Positions 43,406 through 52,323 of a DNA stretch of 64,000 bases are shown here, one piece after another; within the stretch, counting starts at the first letter, position 1, and each line of letters opens with the position of its first letter. The stretch spans positions 923,691-987,690 of the forward strand of contig NZ_BBXF01000001.1 of NCBI RefSeq assembly GCF_001570585.1. Direction: 5' to 3'. Made by a program: the position numbers and the translations under genes. The stretch is from Herbidospora daliensis (GTDB lineage: Bacteria > Actinomycetota > Actinomycetes > Streptosporangiales > Streptosporangiaceae). The notes under the pieces were generated by a model, which saw nothing but the letters and a program-made list of their open reading frames with translations, was not told where the DNA came from and searched no databases.

Positions 43406-43890
43406 CGCGTGCTCCAGTCCATGGCGGTGTCGACGCGCAGCTTCGCCAGGGCGCGGCTGGCCTGGCTCCGGACGGTGACCTCCGAGCAGCCGAGGATCGC
43501 GGCGATCTCGGCGTCGGACAGATCCTCGAAATAGCGCAGCACCAGCACCGCCCGCATCTTCGGCGGCAGCGTGGCCAGCGCGGCCCGCAGCACGTCGCGG
43601 TCGTCGAGGGTGTCCTCGACGCCGGGGGCGGTCAGGTCGGGCAGCTCACCCGTGGCCACCTCGCGCCGCCACATGCGGCGCCACCAGGAGTTGTGGGTGT
43701 TGACGAGGATGCGGTAGACGTACGCGTCGGGGTGGTCGCCGACCCGCCGCCAGGCGAGCCAGGCCTTGGCCAGCGCGGTCTGCGTCAGGTCTTCGGCCGT
43801 GGCCCAGTCGCGGCACAGCAGGTAGGCCGCGCGCAGCAGCCGGGCCGACCGCTGCTCGACGTAGCGCTCGAAGTCGGCCCGGTCGCGCAT
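43402..43890 (-). CDS. ECF sigma factor, SigE-family
   Basis: 162 aa. Region 2 reads LLRAAYLLCRDWATAEDLTQTALAKAWLAWRRV and region 4 LPPKMRAVLVLRYFEDLSDAEIAAILGCSEVTVRSQASRALAKLR. It lacks region 3, as ECF factors do, and belongs to the actinobacterial SigE-like (SCO-type) group with YVEQRSARLLR at the start. It is coupled to the membrane protein gene by ATGA. The signal is unknown. Confidence 0.9.
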   Translation of the reverse strand: MRDRADFERYVEQRSARLLRAAYLLCRDWATAEDLTQTALAKAWLAWRRVGDHPDAYVYRILVNTHNSWWRRMWRREVATGELPDLTAPGVEDTLDDRDVLRAALATLPPKMRAVLVLRYFEDLSDAEIAAILGCSEVTVRSQASRALAKLRVDTAMDWSTR

Positions 43891-43965
43891 GTCGGGGTCC
43901 TCACCGTCGGAGAATTCATGTCACCGACGATGACGCGGCGGCACCGGCGATCTGTTGCACCGGTG

Positions 43966-44742
43966 TCAGCGGTCTCTGTTGTGCCTCCGGGCCTTCCTGG
44001 TCTCGTGCATGGCCTGGCGGATCGACTCGTTGACCATCCGGTTGGCGTCGCGGATCGACTCGTTGACCGCCTGGTTGATCGCGCCGTGCATGGAGCCGTG
44101 CCCGTGACCGTGGCCGAGACCGCGGCGGTTGAGCCACCATTCGGTCCAGGCCAGGGCGTTGCGCCTGATGGGCTGGGCGTGGGAGTCGCCGAGGACCTTG
44201 ATGTCGCCCATGACGACGTAGCCGCGGATCCGGATGATGGGGGCGTGCTGGCCGGGCGGCGCCTCGACCACCTTGACCTTCTTGTCGCCCATGATCGTCA
44301 CGCCGCTGAGCTGCACGTCGACGCCGTCGGGGACGATGATCTTGATGTCGCCCATCACGCAGGTCGCCACGATGTCGATCTCGTTGGAGCGCACCTCGGC
44401 CTCGCGCAGGTCGATGGTCACGTCGCCCATGACGGCCACCGCGCCGATCTCGCTGTCGACCCGCCACTTGCCCTTGCGCTTGGTGTCGCCCATCACGGCG
44501 ACGAACCACTGGCGGGCCTTGCCGGGCGGCTTCGCGGGGGCGTAGGCGGGGGCGGGGGCGCCGCCGGGGAGGTCGGCGGTCAGCTGGGCCAGCTCGCCCT
44601 GGGTCTGGGCGAGGTAGGCGGCCTCGGTGCGGTCGGTCAGTTCGGCGAGCGTCAGCCGGCCTTCGGTGGAGGCGACCCGCAGCCGCTCGACGACGGCTTC
44701 GCGCTCGCTGTCGGACGCGCGCATGCCGGCTGGTTCGGTCAT
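43966..44742 (-). CDS. DUF1707 protein with five MGD strand repeats
   Basis: 258 aa. Residues 1-60 form DUF1707 (MRASDSEREAVVERLRVASTEGRLTLAELTDRTEAAY). Then five beta repeats each contain xMGD (FVAVMGDTKR, VAVMGDVTID, TCVMGDIKII, VTIMGDKKVK, YVVMGDIKVL), as in LiaF-type cell-wall stress proteins. The C-terminus is His-rich (LGHGHGHGSMHG) and helical. No membrane span is present. Probably involved in envelope stress sensing. Confidence 0.8.
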   Translation of the reverse strand: MTEPAGMRASDSEREAVVERLRVASTEGRLTLAELTDRTEAAYLAQTQGELAQLTADLPGGAPAPAYAPAKPPGKARQWFVAVMGDTKRKGKWRVDSEIGAVAVMGDVTIDLREAEVRSNEIDIVATCVMGDIKIIVPDGVDVQLSGVTIMGDKKVKVVEAPPGQHAPIIRIRGYVVMGDIKVLGDSHAQPIRRNALAWTEWWLNRRGLGHGHGHGSMHGAINQAVNESIRDANRMVNESIRQAMHETRKARRHNRDR

Positions 44743-44797
44743 GGCTAAGAATCTAACCCTCCGGGAGCTCCCGCTCGATCCTCCCTGGGGACGATTC

Positions 44798-45412
44798 CTA
44801 TCTCACCCTGGCCCGCAACCGCACGGCCACGAAGGCCGCCACGGCGACCGCGCAGACCACGATCACCCCGTTGGTGAGCCAGCCCGAGTAGCGCTGGACG
44901 ACCTCCCAGTTCTCCCCGAGGAAGTAGCCGGCCAGCACGAAAATGGAGTTCCAGATCAGGCTGCCCAGCGCGGTGAGCAGGGTGAACACCCCGATCGGCA
45001 TGCGCTCGACCCCGGCCGGGATCGAGATGAGGCTGCGGAAGACCGGCACCATCCGGCCGAAGAAGACCGTCTTGCGCCCGTGGCGGGCGAACCAGGCCTC
45101 GGTCTTCTCGACGTCGGCCGTCGTGACGAACGGGACTCTGCCCAGCAGGGCGACGGTGCGGTCGCGGCCGAGGAGGGCGCCCAGGCCGTACAGGACCAGA
45201 GCCCCCGCCACCGAACCGGCCGTGGTCCAGGCGATGGCGGCGACCAGGCTCATGTTCCCCTGGCTGGCGGTGAACCCGGCGAGCGGCAGGATGAGCTCGC
45301 TCGGGATCGGGGGCGCCAGGTTCTCGATCGCGGTGGCCAGACCCGCCCCGGGCGCGCCCAGGGTCTCCATCAGGCCGACGACCCAGCCGGCGATTCCGTC
45401 AAGTTTCTCCAT
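44798..45412 (-). CDS. DedA-family membrane protein
   Basis: 204 aa from ATG 45412 (the frame upstream to 45499 is unlikely). It shows LENLAPPIPSE-like ENLAPPIPSELILPLAGF, FARHGRKTVFFGRMVPVFRSLISIPAG and a terminal span VIVVCAVAVAAFVAV. DedA proteins include undecaprenyl-phosphate and phospholipid flippases, so recycling of a lipid carrier is plausible. The start has no strong ribosome site. Confidence 0.85.
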   Translation of the reverse strand: MEKLDGIAGWVVGLMETLGAPGAGLATAIENLAPPIPSELILPLAGFTASQGNMSLVAAIAWTTAGSVAGALVLYGLGALLGRDRTVALLGRVPFVTTADVEKTEAWFARHGRKTVFFGRMVPVFRSLISIPAGVERMPIGVFTLLTALGSLIWNSIFVLAGYFLGENWEVVQRYSGWLTNGVIVVCAVAVAAFVAVRLRARVR

Positions 45413-45534
45413 GGCGATCACGGTAGGGAGATCCTTCCGGCGATTTGAGCCAGAAAGCCCCCGTTTCGACCGGGGGACACCCTCACCCCGCCAGCCCACA
45501 ATCTGGACATATCACCATAAAGTACCCTGGAAGG

Positions 45535-46920
45535 GTGACGATCAGTGAGCTGATGCTCGCCGTGGCGCACGACGACCTGGAGCGCGCCCGCGAGGCGCTG
45601 CGCCGCGAACCCGACCTGAACCGCGGGCGCGGCACCCTGCCGCTCTACCGCGCGGCCCAGCGGGGCAACGCCGCCATGGTGACGCTGCTGCTCGAACACG
45701 GCGCCGACCCGAACCAGGCCTCCCACGGCGAGGACGAGGGCCTGCCGCTGTGCGCGGCGGCCTCCTGGAACCACGAGGAGGCGCTGCGCGCCCTGCTGGA
45801 GGGCGGCGCCGACCCCGACCTGATCGAGTGCGACGAGTGGACCCCGCTGATGTGGGCGGCCACCCTCGGCCACCTGGAGACCGCCGACCTGCTGCTCGAC
45901 TTCGGCGCCGACCCCGACCTGTGCTCCCCGCTGGTCGCCGCCGCCCGGTTCGGGGCCTACGGCGTCGTGTGGAGCCTGCTCGAACACGGCGCCACCCCCC
46001 TGCGCGAGGCCCTGTCGGTCGCCCGCGCCCTCGCCGCCCGCGACCTGACCGAACTGGTCGAGGGCTGCGAGCCCCCGGCCGAGGTGTCACTGGCCGCCGA
46101 CGGCACCACCCTGGTCTCCACGCCCTCCCCCGAGGGCCAGGAGATCTCCCAGCGCGGCCACGCGGCCATCGCGACCCTGCTGGAGGACGCCCTCGGCGAG
46201 CGCCCCCCGGTCGAGGCGCTGATGCGGCGCGCGGTCCCCTACCGCGACGTCGACGAGGACGGCGAGACCTGGTGGGCCGCCGTGCACGCCATCCAGCGCC
46301 GCGCCGACGACGAGACCTTCGCCTCGGCGGTCGCCCTGGTCGACCGCGACGACCCGATGGAGCGCGACTTCGGCGTGGACGTCCTGTCGCAGTTCGGCTT
46401 CACCGCCGGCACCCGCCCCTACCTCGACCGCACCCTGCCGGTCCTGCGCGACCTGGCCGAACACGAGCAGGACCCGAGGGTGATCGACTCGATCCTGCGC
46501 GCCCTCGGGCAGCAGGGCGACCCCCGCGTGCTGCCCGACGTGCTGGCGCTGATCGGCCGTCCGGGCCGGGTCCACACGGTCCGCGACCCGGTCGCGCTGT
46601 CGGCGGTGCTGCCCGGCGAGGACAAGGACGGCCTGGCGGCGCTGATCACGCTGTCGCGCGACCCGTCGCCGGACGTGCGCGACTACGCGACCTTCGGCCT
46701 GGCCGCCCTCGACGCCGACGGCGACGACCTCCGCTCGGCCCTGGCCGACCGGCTGGCCGACCCCGACCTGGTCACGGCGGCCGAGGCGGCGCGCGGGCTG
46801 GCGATCAGGGGCGACGACCGGGCGGTGCGGGGGGTGCACCGGGTGTTGTCGGAGAGCGAGGACGCCTACGCGCGCGACGTGGCGCTCCAGGCGGCGGGCA
46901 CCCTGGGCCTGGACCTGTAG
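45535..46920 (+). CDS. Ankyrin plus HEAT-repeat protein
   Basis: 461 aa from GTG 45535. Residues about 5-150 are ankyrin repeats (LPLYRAAQRGNAAMVTLLLEHGADPN, TPLMWAATLGHLETADLLLDFGADPD). From about 270 on are HEAT-like repeats (DPRVIDSILRALGQQGDPRVLPDVLALI, DPSPDVRDYATFGLAAL). A TACCCT hexamer at 45523-45528 is 6 nt before the GTG, so the mRNA may be leaderless. It is likely a scaffold; partners are unknown. Confidence 0.75.
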   Translation: MTISELMLAVAHDDLERAREALRREPDLNRGRGTLPLYRAAQRGNAAMVTLLLEHGADPNQASHGEDEGLPLCAAASWNHEEALRALLEGGADPDLIECDEWTPLMWAATLGHLETADLLLDFGADPDLCSPLVAAARFGAYGVVWSLLEHGATPLREALSVARALAARDLTELVEGCEPPAEVSLAADGTTLVSTPSPEGQEISQRGHAAIATLLEDALGERPPVEALMRRAVPYRDVDEDGETWWAAVHAIQRRADDETFASAVALVDRDDPMERDFGVDVLSQFGFTAGTRPYLDRTLPVLRDLAEHEQDPRVIDSILRALGQQGDPRVLPDVLALIGRPGRVHTVRDPVALSAVLPGEDKDGLAALITLSRDPSPDVRDYATFGLAALDADGDDLRSALADRLADPDLVTAAEAARGLAIRGDDRAVRGVHRVLSESEDAYARDVALQAAGTLGLDL

Positions 46921-46924
46921 GGGC

Positions 46925-47812
46925 TCACGGCCCCGACAACGCGGGGGCCGCCGCCCTCAGGTCGGCCGCCAGCGCCAGGTCGCCCTCGGCCTCCCACGCG
47001 TAGCCCGCTCCCCGGCCGCCCAGCACGAAGCAGTATTCGGCCGCGTCGGCCAGGAGCGAGAGGGCGACCTCCTGGCCGTCGTAACCGCCGGCGGGCGAGC
47101 CCGGGAGCAGCGGAATGTGCCAGTCTCCTCCCCCGTCGCCGGTCAGCGTCAGGCGGATCGACCGGTCGCCCAGGTCGAGGCCGCTCAGCAGGGCCGTCGT
47201 CGGGAGCAGCCGCGCGCACAGGTCGGCCATCGGGTGCAGCTCCTCCGCCGGCGGCTTCGGGAGGTGCAGGCCCTCCGACACGGCCGTGTCGTGGGTGTGC
47301 ACCCAGGTCTCCAGGGCGCGGCCGAGCAGCTGGTCGCCGACCGGCAGGGGCAGGCCGCCCGGGGTGATCATCCGGGCCGGGTCGGCGCCCGACAGGGCGT
47401 GGCAGAGGGCGTCGGCCTGGTCGCGCCACGACCGGTGGGTCTCCAGCAGGGAGCGGGAGCGTTCGTGGTCGTGGACGACCGCCGTCCGGGCCATCGGCTC
47501 GTCGTCGGTGATCGGGGGGCCGTGGACGGGTGCCCCGACGGCCGCCGCCACCAGGCCGTCCTTGGCCGCCAGGTGGCCGATCAGCTCCTGGAGGTTCCAG
47601 CCCTCCACGATCTCCACGTCCCACGCGGTCGCCGAGGCGAAGACGGCGTCCATGGCGGCCACCCGGCCCGCGTACGGGCGGGCCCACGCGACGCAGTCGG
47701 CGGCGGGGCGGCGGCGGGAGGCGGCCGTGGCGAGCAGGCGGGCCCGGCCGCCCGACGGCGGGGCCACGGGGGCCTCGTCGAGCAGGTCGAGGTAGAGGCG
47801 GTCGAGGCTCAC
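46925..47812 (-). CDS. MDMPI/DinB-like protein, possible anti-sigma partner
   Basis: 295 aa from a GTG at 47812 overlapping the sigma gene stop by GTGA. It holds a mycothiol-dependent maleylpyruvate isomerase N-terminal-type helical bundle (VEGWNLQELIGHLAAKDGLV and LETWVHTHDTAV give the metal His residues) and a C-terminal SCP2-like domain. Such proteins are enzymes or zinc-bound regulators. Coupling to an ECF sigma factor suggests that it controls that factor, perhaps through zinc and thiol redox, but this is inference. Confidence 0.7.
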   Translation of the reverse strand: MSLDRLYLDLLDEAPVAPPSGGRARLLATAASRRRPAADCVAWARPYAGRVAAMDAVFASATAWDVEIVEGWNLQELIGHLAAKDGLVAAAVGAPVHGPPITDDEPMARTAVVHDHERSRSLLETHRSWRDQADALCHALSGADPARMITPGGLPLPVGDQLLGRALETWVHTHDTAVSEGLHLPKPPAEELHPMADLCARLLPTTALLSGLDLGDRSIRLTLTGDGGGDWHIPLLPGSPAGGYDGQEVALSLLADAAEYCFVLGGRGAGYAWEAEGDLALAADLRAAAPALSGP

Positions 47813-48345
47813 AGCGCCTCCTCGTTCAGCGACTCGGCCAGGCGGCGCAGGGCCAGCCGGATGCGGGACTTGGCGGTCCCCTCCGGTACGCCGATCTCCA
47901 CCGCCACCTCGCGGTAGGTGCGGCCTCCGTAGTAGGCCAGCTCGATGACCTGGCGCAGGGCGTCGGGCAAGCCCACCACCGCCTCCCTGACCCGTTTGAT
48001 CTCGTCGGCGGCGACGACGCCCTCTTCGAGGTCGTGGGGGCGTTCGAACAGGCGGGGGGCCAGGGCCCCGACGCGGCGGCGTTCCTCCGACCTGACGTGG
48101 TCGACCGAGCGCCGGTGGGCGACGGTCGCCAGGAAGGTGCGCAGGCTGCCGCGTGCCGGGTCGAAGCCCAGCGGGCGCTCCCAGAAGGTCGCGAAGACCT
48201 CCTGGGTGATGTCCTCGGCGGCGACCCGGTCGCGGGTCACGCGGAGCGCCAGACCGTAGAGCAGGGCGGAGAACCGGTCGTACATCTCGCCCAAGGCGGA
48301 TTCGTCGCCGCTCACGACCCGGCGGTGGAACAGGTGGTCGTCCAC
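47809..48345 (-). CDS. ECF sigma factor, SigK-like
   Basis: 178 aa. Region 2: EMYDRFSALLYGLALRVTRDRVAAEDITQEVFATFWERP; region 4: LPDALRQVIELAYYGGRTYREVAVEIGVPEGTAKSRIRLALRRL. These match the SigK (ECF19) group. It starts 64 bp from the divergent acyl-CoA dehydrogenase and is co-translated with the MDMPI-like protein. Confidence 0.9.
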   Translation of the reverse strand: MDDHLFHRRVVSGDESALGEMYDRFSALLYGLALRVTRDRVAAEDITQEVFATFWERPLGFDPARGSLRTFLATVAHRRSVDHVRSEERRRVGALAPRLFERPHDLEEGVVAADEIKRVREAVVGLPDALRQVIELAYYGGRTYREVAVEIGVPEGTAKSRIRLALRRLAESLNEEAL

Positions 48346-48408
48346 GGCGGCTCCCCACTCGTCGACCCGAGCATCGCATTATTCGCCCGGGATGGTCAGA
48401 TGGATGAC

Positions 48409-50010
48409 ATGAGCCATGAAGTCATGAACCAGGTGCCGCCGCTGTCGGGTCACGACGTGGCGGCCGACCCGGCGCTGGCGGCGGCGCTGGCCCGGGAGGG
48501 CGCCGACTGGGCCGAGGGCGAGCTGCGGCAGCTGGGCACCCTCGCGGGTTCGGCGAAGGCGCAGGAGTGGGGGCGGCTGGCCAACGAGAACGAGCCGGTC
48601 CTGCGCACGCACGACCGTTATGGGCACCGGATCGACGAGGTGGAGTTCCACCCGGCGTGGCACGAACTGATGACCGTCGCCGTCGAGCACGGGCTGCACG
48701 CCGCGCCCTGGACGATGGCCCGGCCGGGCGCCCACGTGGCGCGGGCGGCCAAGTTCTACGTGTGGTCGCAGGTCGAGGCGGGCCACGGCTGCCCGATCTC
48801 GATGACGTACGCCTCGGTGGCCGCGCTGCGGCACGCCCCGGCGCTGGCGGGCGAGTGGGAGGCGGCGCTCGCCGCCCGTACCTACGACCCCGGGCTGCGC
48901 CCCCTGGCCGACAAGCGCGGGGTGCTCGCCGGCATGGCCATGACCGAGAAGCAGGGCGGCAGCGACGTCCGGGCGAACCTGACGACCGCCGAGCCGCTCG
49001 GCGACGGCGCCTACGCCCTGAACGGCCACAAGTGGTTCAACTCCGCGCCGATGTGCGACGTGTTCCTGGTGCTGGCCCAGGCGCCGGGCGGGCTCTCCTG
49101 CTTCCTGCTCCCCCGGGTGCTGCCCGACGGCACGCGCAACGCCGTCAGGCTGATGCGGCTGAAGGACAAGCTCGGCAACCGGTCGAACGCCTCGGCCGAG
49201 GTCGAGTACGACGACGCGGTCGCCTGGCTGGTCGGCGAGGAGGGGCGCGGGGTCCGGACCATCATCGAGATGGTCAACATGACCCGGCTCGACTGCGTGA
49301 TCGGCTCGGCGGCGGGCATGCGGCTGGGGCTGACCCAGGCCGTCCACCACGCCCGGCACCGGGCCGCCTTCGGCCGGCCGCTGATCGACCAGCCGCTGAT
49401 GCGCAACGTGCTGGCCGACCTGGCCCTCGAATCCGAGGCGGCCACGGTGCTGATGATGCGCCTCGCCGGGGCGACCGACCGCGCCGTCGCCGGGCAGGCG
49501 CAGGAGGGGCTGTTCCGCCGGGTGGCGCTGGCGGCCGGGAAGTACTGGGTCTGCAAGCGCGCCGCCGGGCACGCCGCCGAGGCGCTCGAATGCCTGGGCG
49601 GCAACGGCTACGTCGAGGAGTCGGGCATGCCGCGGCTGTTCCGCGAGTCGCCGCTGAACGGCATCTGGGAGGGGTCGGGCAACGTCGCGGCGCTCGACCT
49701 GATGCGGGCCCTCACGCGTGAGCCCGAGGCGGCGGAGGCGTACTTCGCCGAGGTCGAGCTCGCCGCCGACCCCCGGGTCTCCGAGTCGGTGAGCCGGGTG
49801 CGCAAGACCCTGGCCCACGCCACCGAGGCCGACGCGCGGCGGCTCGCCGAGGAGATGGCGCTGGTGCTCCAGGCGTCGCTGCTGATCAGGTTCGCCCCGG
49901 CGGGCGTGGCCGACGCGTTCTGCGCCTCGCGGCTCGGCGGCGGCTCGGGCCGCGCGTACGGCGCCCTCGGCCCCGGCCCCGACCTGGACGCCATCTTGGC
50001 CCGGATCTGA
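48409..50010 (+). CDS. AidB-like acyl-CoA dehydrogenase
   Basis: 533 aa from ATG 48409 (SHEVMNQVPPLSGHD, the AidB-family N-terminus); an ATG three codons earlier is possible. MAMTEKQGGSDVRANLT and ECLGGNGYVEESGMPRLFRESPLNGIWEGSGNV are the FAD and active-site regions of the family. AidB in E. coli binds DNA and limits alkylation damage; relatives oxidise branched acyl-CoA. A ribosome site is lacking. The downstream gap (50011-50233) holds the guanidine riboswitch. Confidence 0.85.
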   Translation: MSHEVMNQVPPLSGHDVAADPALAAALAREGADWAEGELRQLGTLAGSAKAQEWGRLANENEPVLRTHDRYGHRIDEVEFHPAWHELMTVAVEHGLHAAPWTMARPGAHVARAAKFYVWSQVEAGHGCPISMTYASVAALRHAPALAGEWEAALAARTYDPGLRPLADKRGVLAGMAMTEKQGGSDVRANLTTAEPLGDGAYALNGHKWFNSAPMCDVFLVLAQAPGGLSCFLLPRVLPDGTRNAVRLMRLKDKLGNRSNASAEVEYDDAVAWLVGEEGRGVRTIIEMVNMTRLDCVIGSAAGMRLGLTQAVHHARHRAAFGRPLIDQPLMRNVLADLALESEAATVLMMRLAGATDRAVAGQAQEGLFRRVALAAGKYWVCKRAAGHAAEALECLGGNGYVEESGMPRLFRESPLNGIWEGSGNVAALDLMRALTREPEAAEAYFAEVELAADPRVSESVSRVRKTLAHATEADARRLAEEMALVLQASLLIRFAPAGVADAFCASRLGGGSGRAYGALGPGPDLDAILARI

Positions 50011-50090
50011 GTCACCCGACCGCTACGCCCCGGAAACACGGAGGAAACGGCCCGGCGCTCTCATGAAGGGGACCCACCGGAAGGTGGGGC

Positions 50091-50180
50091 GCACCTAGGG
50101 TTCCGCTCGGGTTCCGAGGCTGGTCCGAGAGGTGCAGGCGGCCGCCAGGCCGTTCCACGGCGGGAGAAAAGCCCGGGAGA
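50091..50180 (+). ncRNA. Guanidine-I (ykkC) riboswitch
   Basis: The conserved blocks appear in order: CTAGGGTTCCG (50094-50104), CTGGTCCGAGAG (50120-50131) and CGGGAGAAAAGCCCGGGAGA (50161-50180). GCACCT (50091-50096) pairs with AGGTGC (50130-50135). Downstream, TCACG-(tg)-TCGG pairs with CCGACGTGA, and GGCTTTCCCG (50211-50220) can compete for the conserved CGGGAGAAAAGCC strand, giving a plausible switch just before the AAGGAG ribosome site of the next gene. The class turns genes on when free guanidine binds. Confidence 0.92.
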
Positions 50181-50233
50181 CAGTCACGTGTCGGCTGCCT
50201 CCCGACGTGAGGCTTTCCCGAAAAGGAGTGCCC

Positions 50234-51355
50234 GTGGGACACCTCCACCACAACTACGGCCCCGAGGCCCGGTCGGCCGTCGAGCGCGAGGCCGCGCTGC
50301 CCACGACCATGCACCAGCGCGAGATCGAGCGCGGCCTGGAACTCGGACTCCCGGGCGCCGACTCGATCGTCGACCGCACCATCCCCACCTTCTCCCGGGG
50401 CGAGCTGCCGCACTTCGCCGGCATCAACACCTTCCTCAAGGCCCCGTACGTCGAGGACGTGCGCACCTGCGGCGACTACGACGTCGCGGTGATCGGCGCG
50501 CCGTTCGACGGCGGCACCACCTACCGGTCGGGCACCCGGTTCGGCCCCCAGGGCATCCGCAAGATCAGCGCCCTCTACGGCCCCTACAGTTTCGAGCTCG
50601 GCGTCGACCTGCGCGAGTCGATCACCATCTGCGACCTGGGCGACGTCTTCACCATCCCGGCCAACATCGAGAAGACGTTCGACCAGATCAGCAAGGGCGT
50701 CTCGCACGTCTACGCGTCGGGGGCGTTCCCCGTCGTGCTGGGCGGCGACCACTCGATCGGCTACCCGACCGTGCGGGCGGTGGCCGAGCACCACGCCGGG
50801 AACGTCGGGATCATCCACTTCGACCGCCACGTCGACACCCAGGAGACCGACCTCGACGAGCGGATGCACACCACGCCCTGGTTCCACGCCACCGACCTGC
50901 CGAACGTGCCGCCGAAGAACCTCGTCCAGATCGGGATCGGCGGCTGGCAGGCGCCCCGGCCGGGCGTGAAGGTCGGCCGCGAGCGCGGCACCACGATCAT
51001 GACCGTCACCGACTGCGTCGAGATGGGCATCGAGGCCGCCGCCGAGCGGGCCCTGGAGGTGGCCTGGGACGGCGCGGAGGCCGTGTGGTTGTCGTTCGAC
51101 GTCGACTGCCTCGACGCCGCGTTCGTGCCCGGCACCGGCTGGCCCGAGCCGGGCGGCTTCCTGCCGCGTGAGGTGCTGAAGTTCATCCAGCTCATCGCCG
51201 GCGCCCGGCCGCTGGCCGGCATCGAGGTGGTCGAGTGCGCGCCGCCCTACGACAACGCCGAGATCACCTCCCTCATCGCCACCCGCGTGATCTGCGACAC
51301 CCTCGGGTGCCTGGTCCGCGCGGGTCACCTCCCCAAGAAGAAGGGAGCGGCGTGA
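50234..51355 (+). CDS. gdmH: Guanidine hydrolase (GdmH-like ureohydrolase)
   Basis: 373 aa from GTG 50234 with AAGGAG 5 nt upstream. Ureohydrolase metal ligands are in GGDHSIGY (His173), FDRHVDTQ (Asp197, His199, Asp201) and SFDVDCLD (Asp289, Asp291). The DRH in place of the usual DAH and the loop PGTGWPEPGG are as in the nickel-dependent guanidine hydrolases rather than agmatinases. It should split guanidine into urea and ammonia. The guanidine-I riboswitch upstream is strong independent support. Nickel-insertion helper genes are not seen nearby. Confidence 0.88.
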   Translation: MGHLHHNYGPEARSAVEREAALPTTMHQREIERGLELGLPGADSIVDRTIPTFSRGELPHFAGINTFLKAPYVEDVRTCGDYDVAVIGAPFDGGTTYRSGTRFGPQGIRKISALYGPYSFELGVDLRESITICDLGDVFTIPANIEKTFDQISKGVSHVYASGAFPVVLGGDHSIGYPTVRAVAEHHAGNVGIIHFDRHVDTQETDLDERMHTTPWFHATDLPNVPPKNLVQIGIGGWQAPRPGVKVGRERGTTIMTVTDCVEMGIEAAAERALEVAWDGAEAVWLSFDVDCLDAAFVPGTGWPEPGGFLPREVLKFIQLIAGARPLAGIEVVECAPPYDNAEITSLIATRVICDTLGCLVRAGHLPKKKGAA

Positions 51356-52323
51356 TGTTCCGTCGCGTGCTCTTGGTCTTGCTGCTCTGTACGGCCTGCG
51401 CCGCCGCCCCCGCCGAGCAGGCCACGCCCTCGGCCGCCCCGATCACGCTCGGCTTCAGCGCCTGGCCCGGCTGGTTCCCGTGGCAGGTCGCCGAGGAGCA
51501 GGGCCTGTTCGAGAAGAACGGGGTGACGGTCGAGCTGAAGTACTTCGACAGCTACACCGACTCCCTGAACGCCCTGGCGACCGGCACGATCGACGCCAAC
51601 AGCCAGACCCTCAACGACACCCTCGCCTCGGTGGCGGGCGGGGCGAAGCAGAGCATCGTGCTGGTCAACGACAACTCGACCGGCAACGACCAGATCATCG
51701 CCGCCCCCGGCATCACGTCCCTGGCCGACCTGAAGGGCAGAACGGTCGCCGCCGAGCAGGGCACGGTCGACCACTACCTGCTGCTGCTCGCCCTGGAGAA
51801 GGCCGGCCTGTCGGAGGCCGACGTGACGTTCACCCCGATGCTCACCGACGCCGCCGCCGCGGCCTTCGTCGCGGGCCAGGTCGACGCCGTCGGCGCGTTC
51901 GCGCCCTTCACCTCGACGGCCCTCGAACGCGAGGGCAGCGCCGCCATCGCGACCTCGGCCGACTTCCCCGGCGCGATCCCCGACCACCTGGTGGTCACCC
52001 GCGACCTGGTCTCCCGCGACGAGAAGGCGGTCCAGGGCCTGGTGAACACGTGGTTCGACACGATCGAGTGGATCGGCGCGAACCGGGCGAAGGCCGTGGA
52101 GATCATGGCCAGGCGGGGCGGGGTGACGCCGGCGGAGTACGAGACGTACGACAAGGGCACCACGATCTTCACCCTCGACCAGAACCGGACCGCCTTCGCC
52201 GGCCCGCTCGACCGGCAGGCGAAGCTGATCTCCGACTTCCTGGTCTCGACCGAGCTCGTCGACGCGGCCCCGCCGCTCGAGGGCCTGTTCCTACCCAAGT
52301 TCGTGGAGGCCGTCCAGCCATGA
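51355..52323 (+). CDS. ABC transporter substrate-binding lipoprotein, NrtA/SsuA type
   Basis: 322 aa; the ATG overlaps the gdmH stop (TGATG). The signal peptide MFRRVLLVLLLCTAC ends in a lipobox (Cys15). The mature part, ITLGFSAWPGWFPWQVAEEQGLFEKNG, and VAGQVDAVGAFAPFTSTAL belong to the nitrate/sulfonate/taurine binding family. Given the riboswitch and gdmH, the ligand should be guanidine or a guanidino compound. It is anchored outside the membrane and delivers substrate to the permease encoded two genes on. Confidence 0.85.
   Translation: MFRRVLLVLLLCTACAAAPAEQATPSAAPITLGFSAWPGWFPWQVAEEQGLFEKNGVTVELKYFDSYTDSLNALATGTIDANSQTLNDTLASVAGGAKQSIVLVNDNSTGNDQIIAAPGITSLADLKGRTVAAEQGTVDHYLLLLALEKAGLSEADVTFTPMLTDAAAAAFVAGQVDAVGAFAPFTSTALEREGSAAIATSADFPGAIPDHLVVTRDLVSRDEKAVQGLVNTWFDTIEWIGANRAKAVEIMARRGGVTPAEYETYDKGTTIFTLDQNRTAFAGPLDRQAKLISDFLVSTELVDAAPPLEGLFLPKFVEAVQP

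Noticed and set aside
50234-51355. Annotation as agmatinase.
   Set aside because: The metal motif DRHVD, the PGTGWPEPGG loop and the guanidine-I riboswitch all favour guanidine hydrolase.
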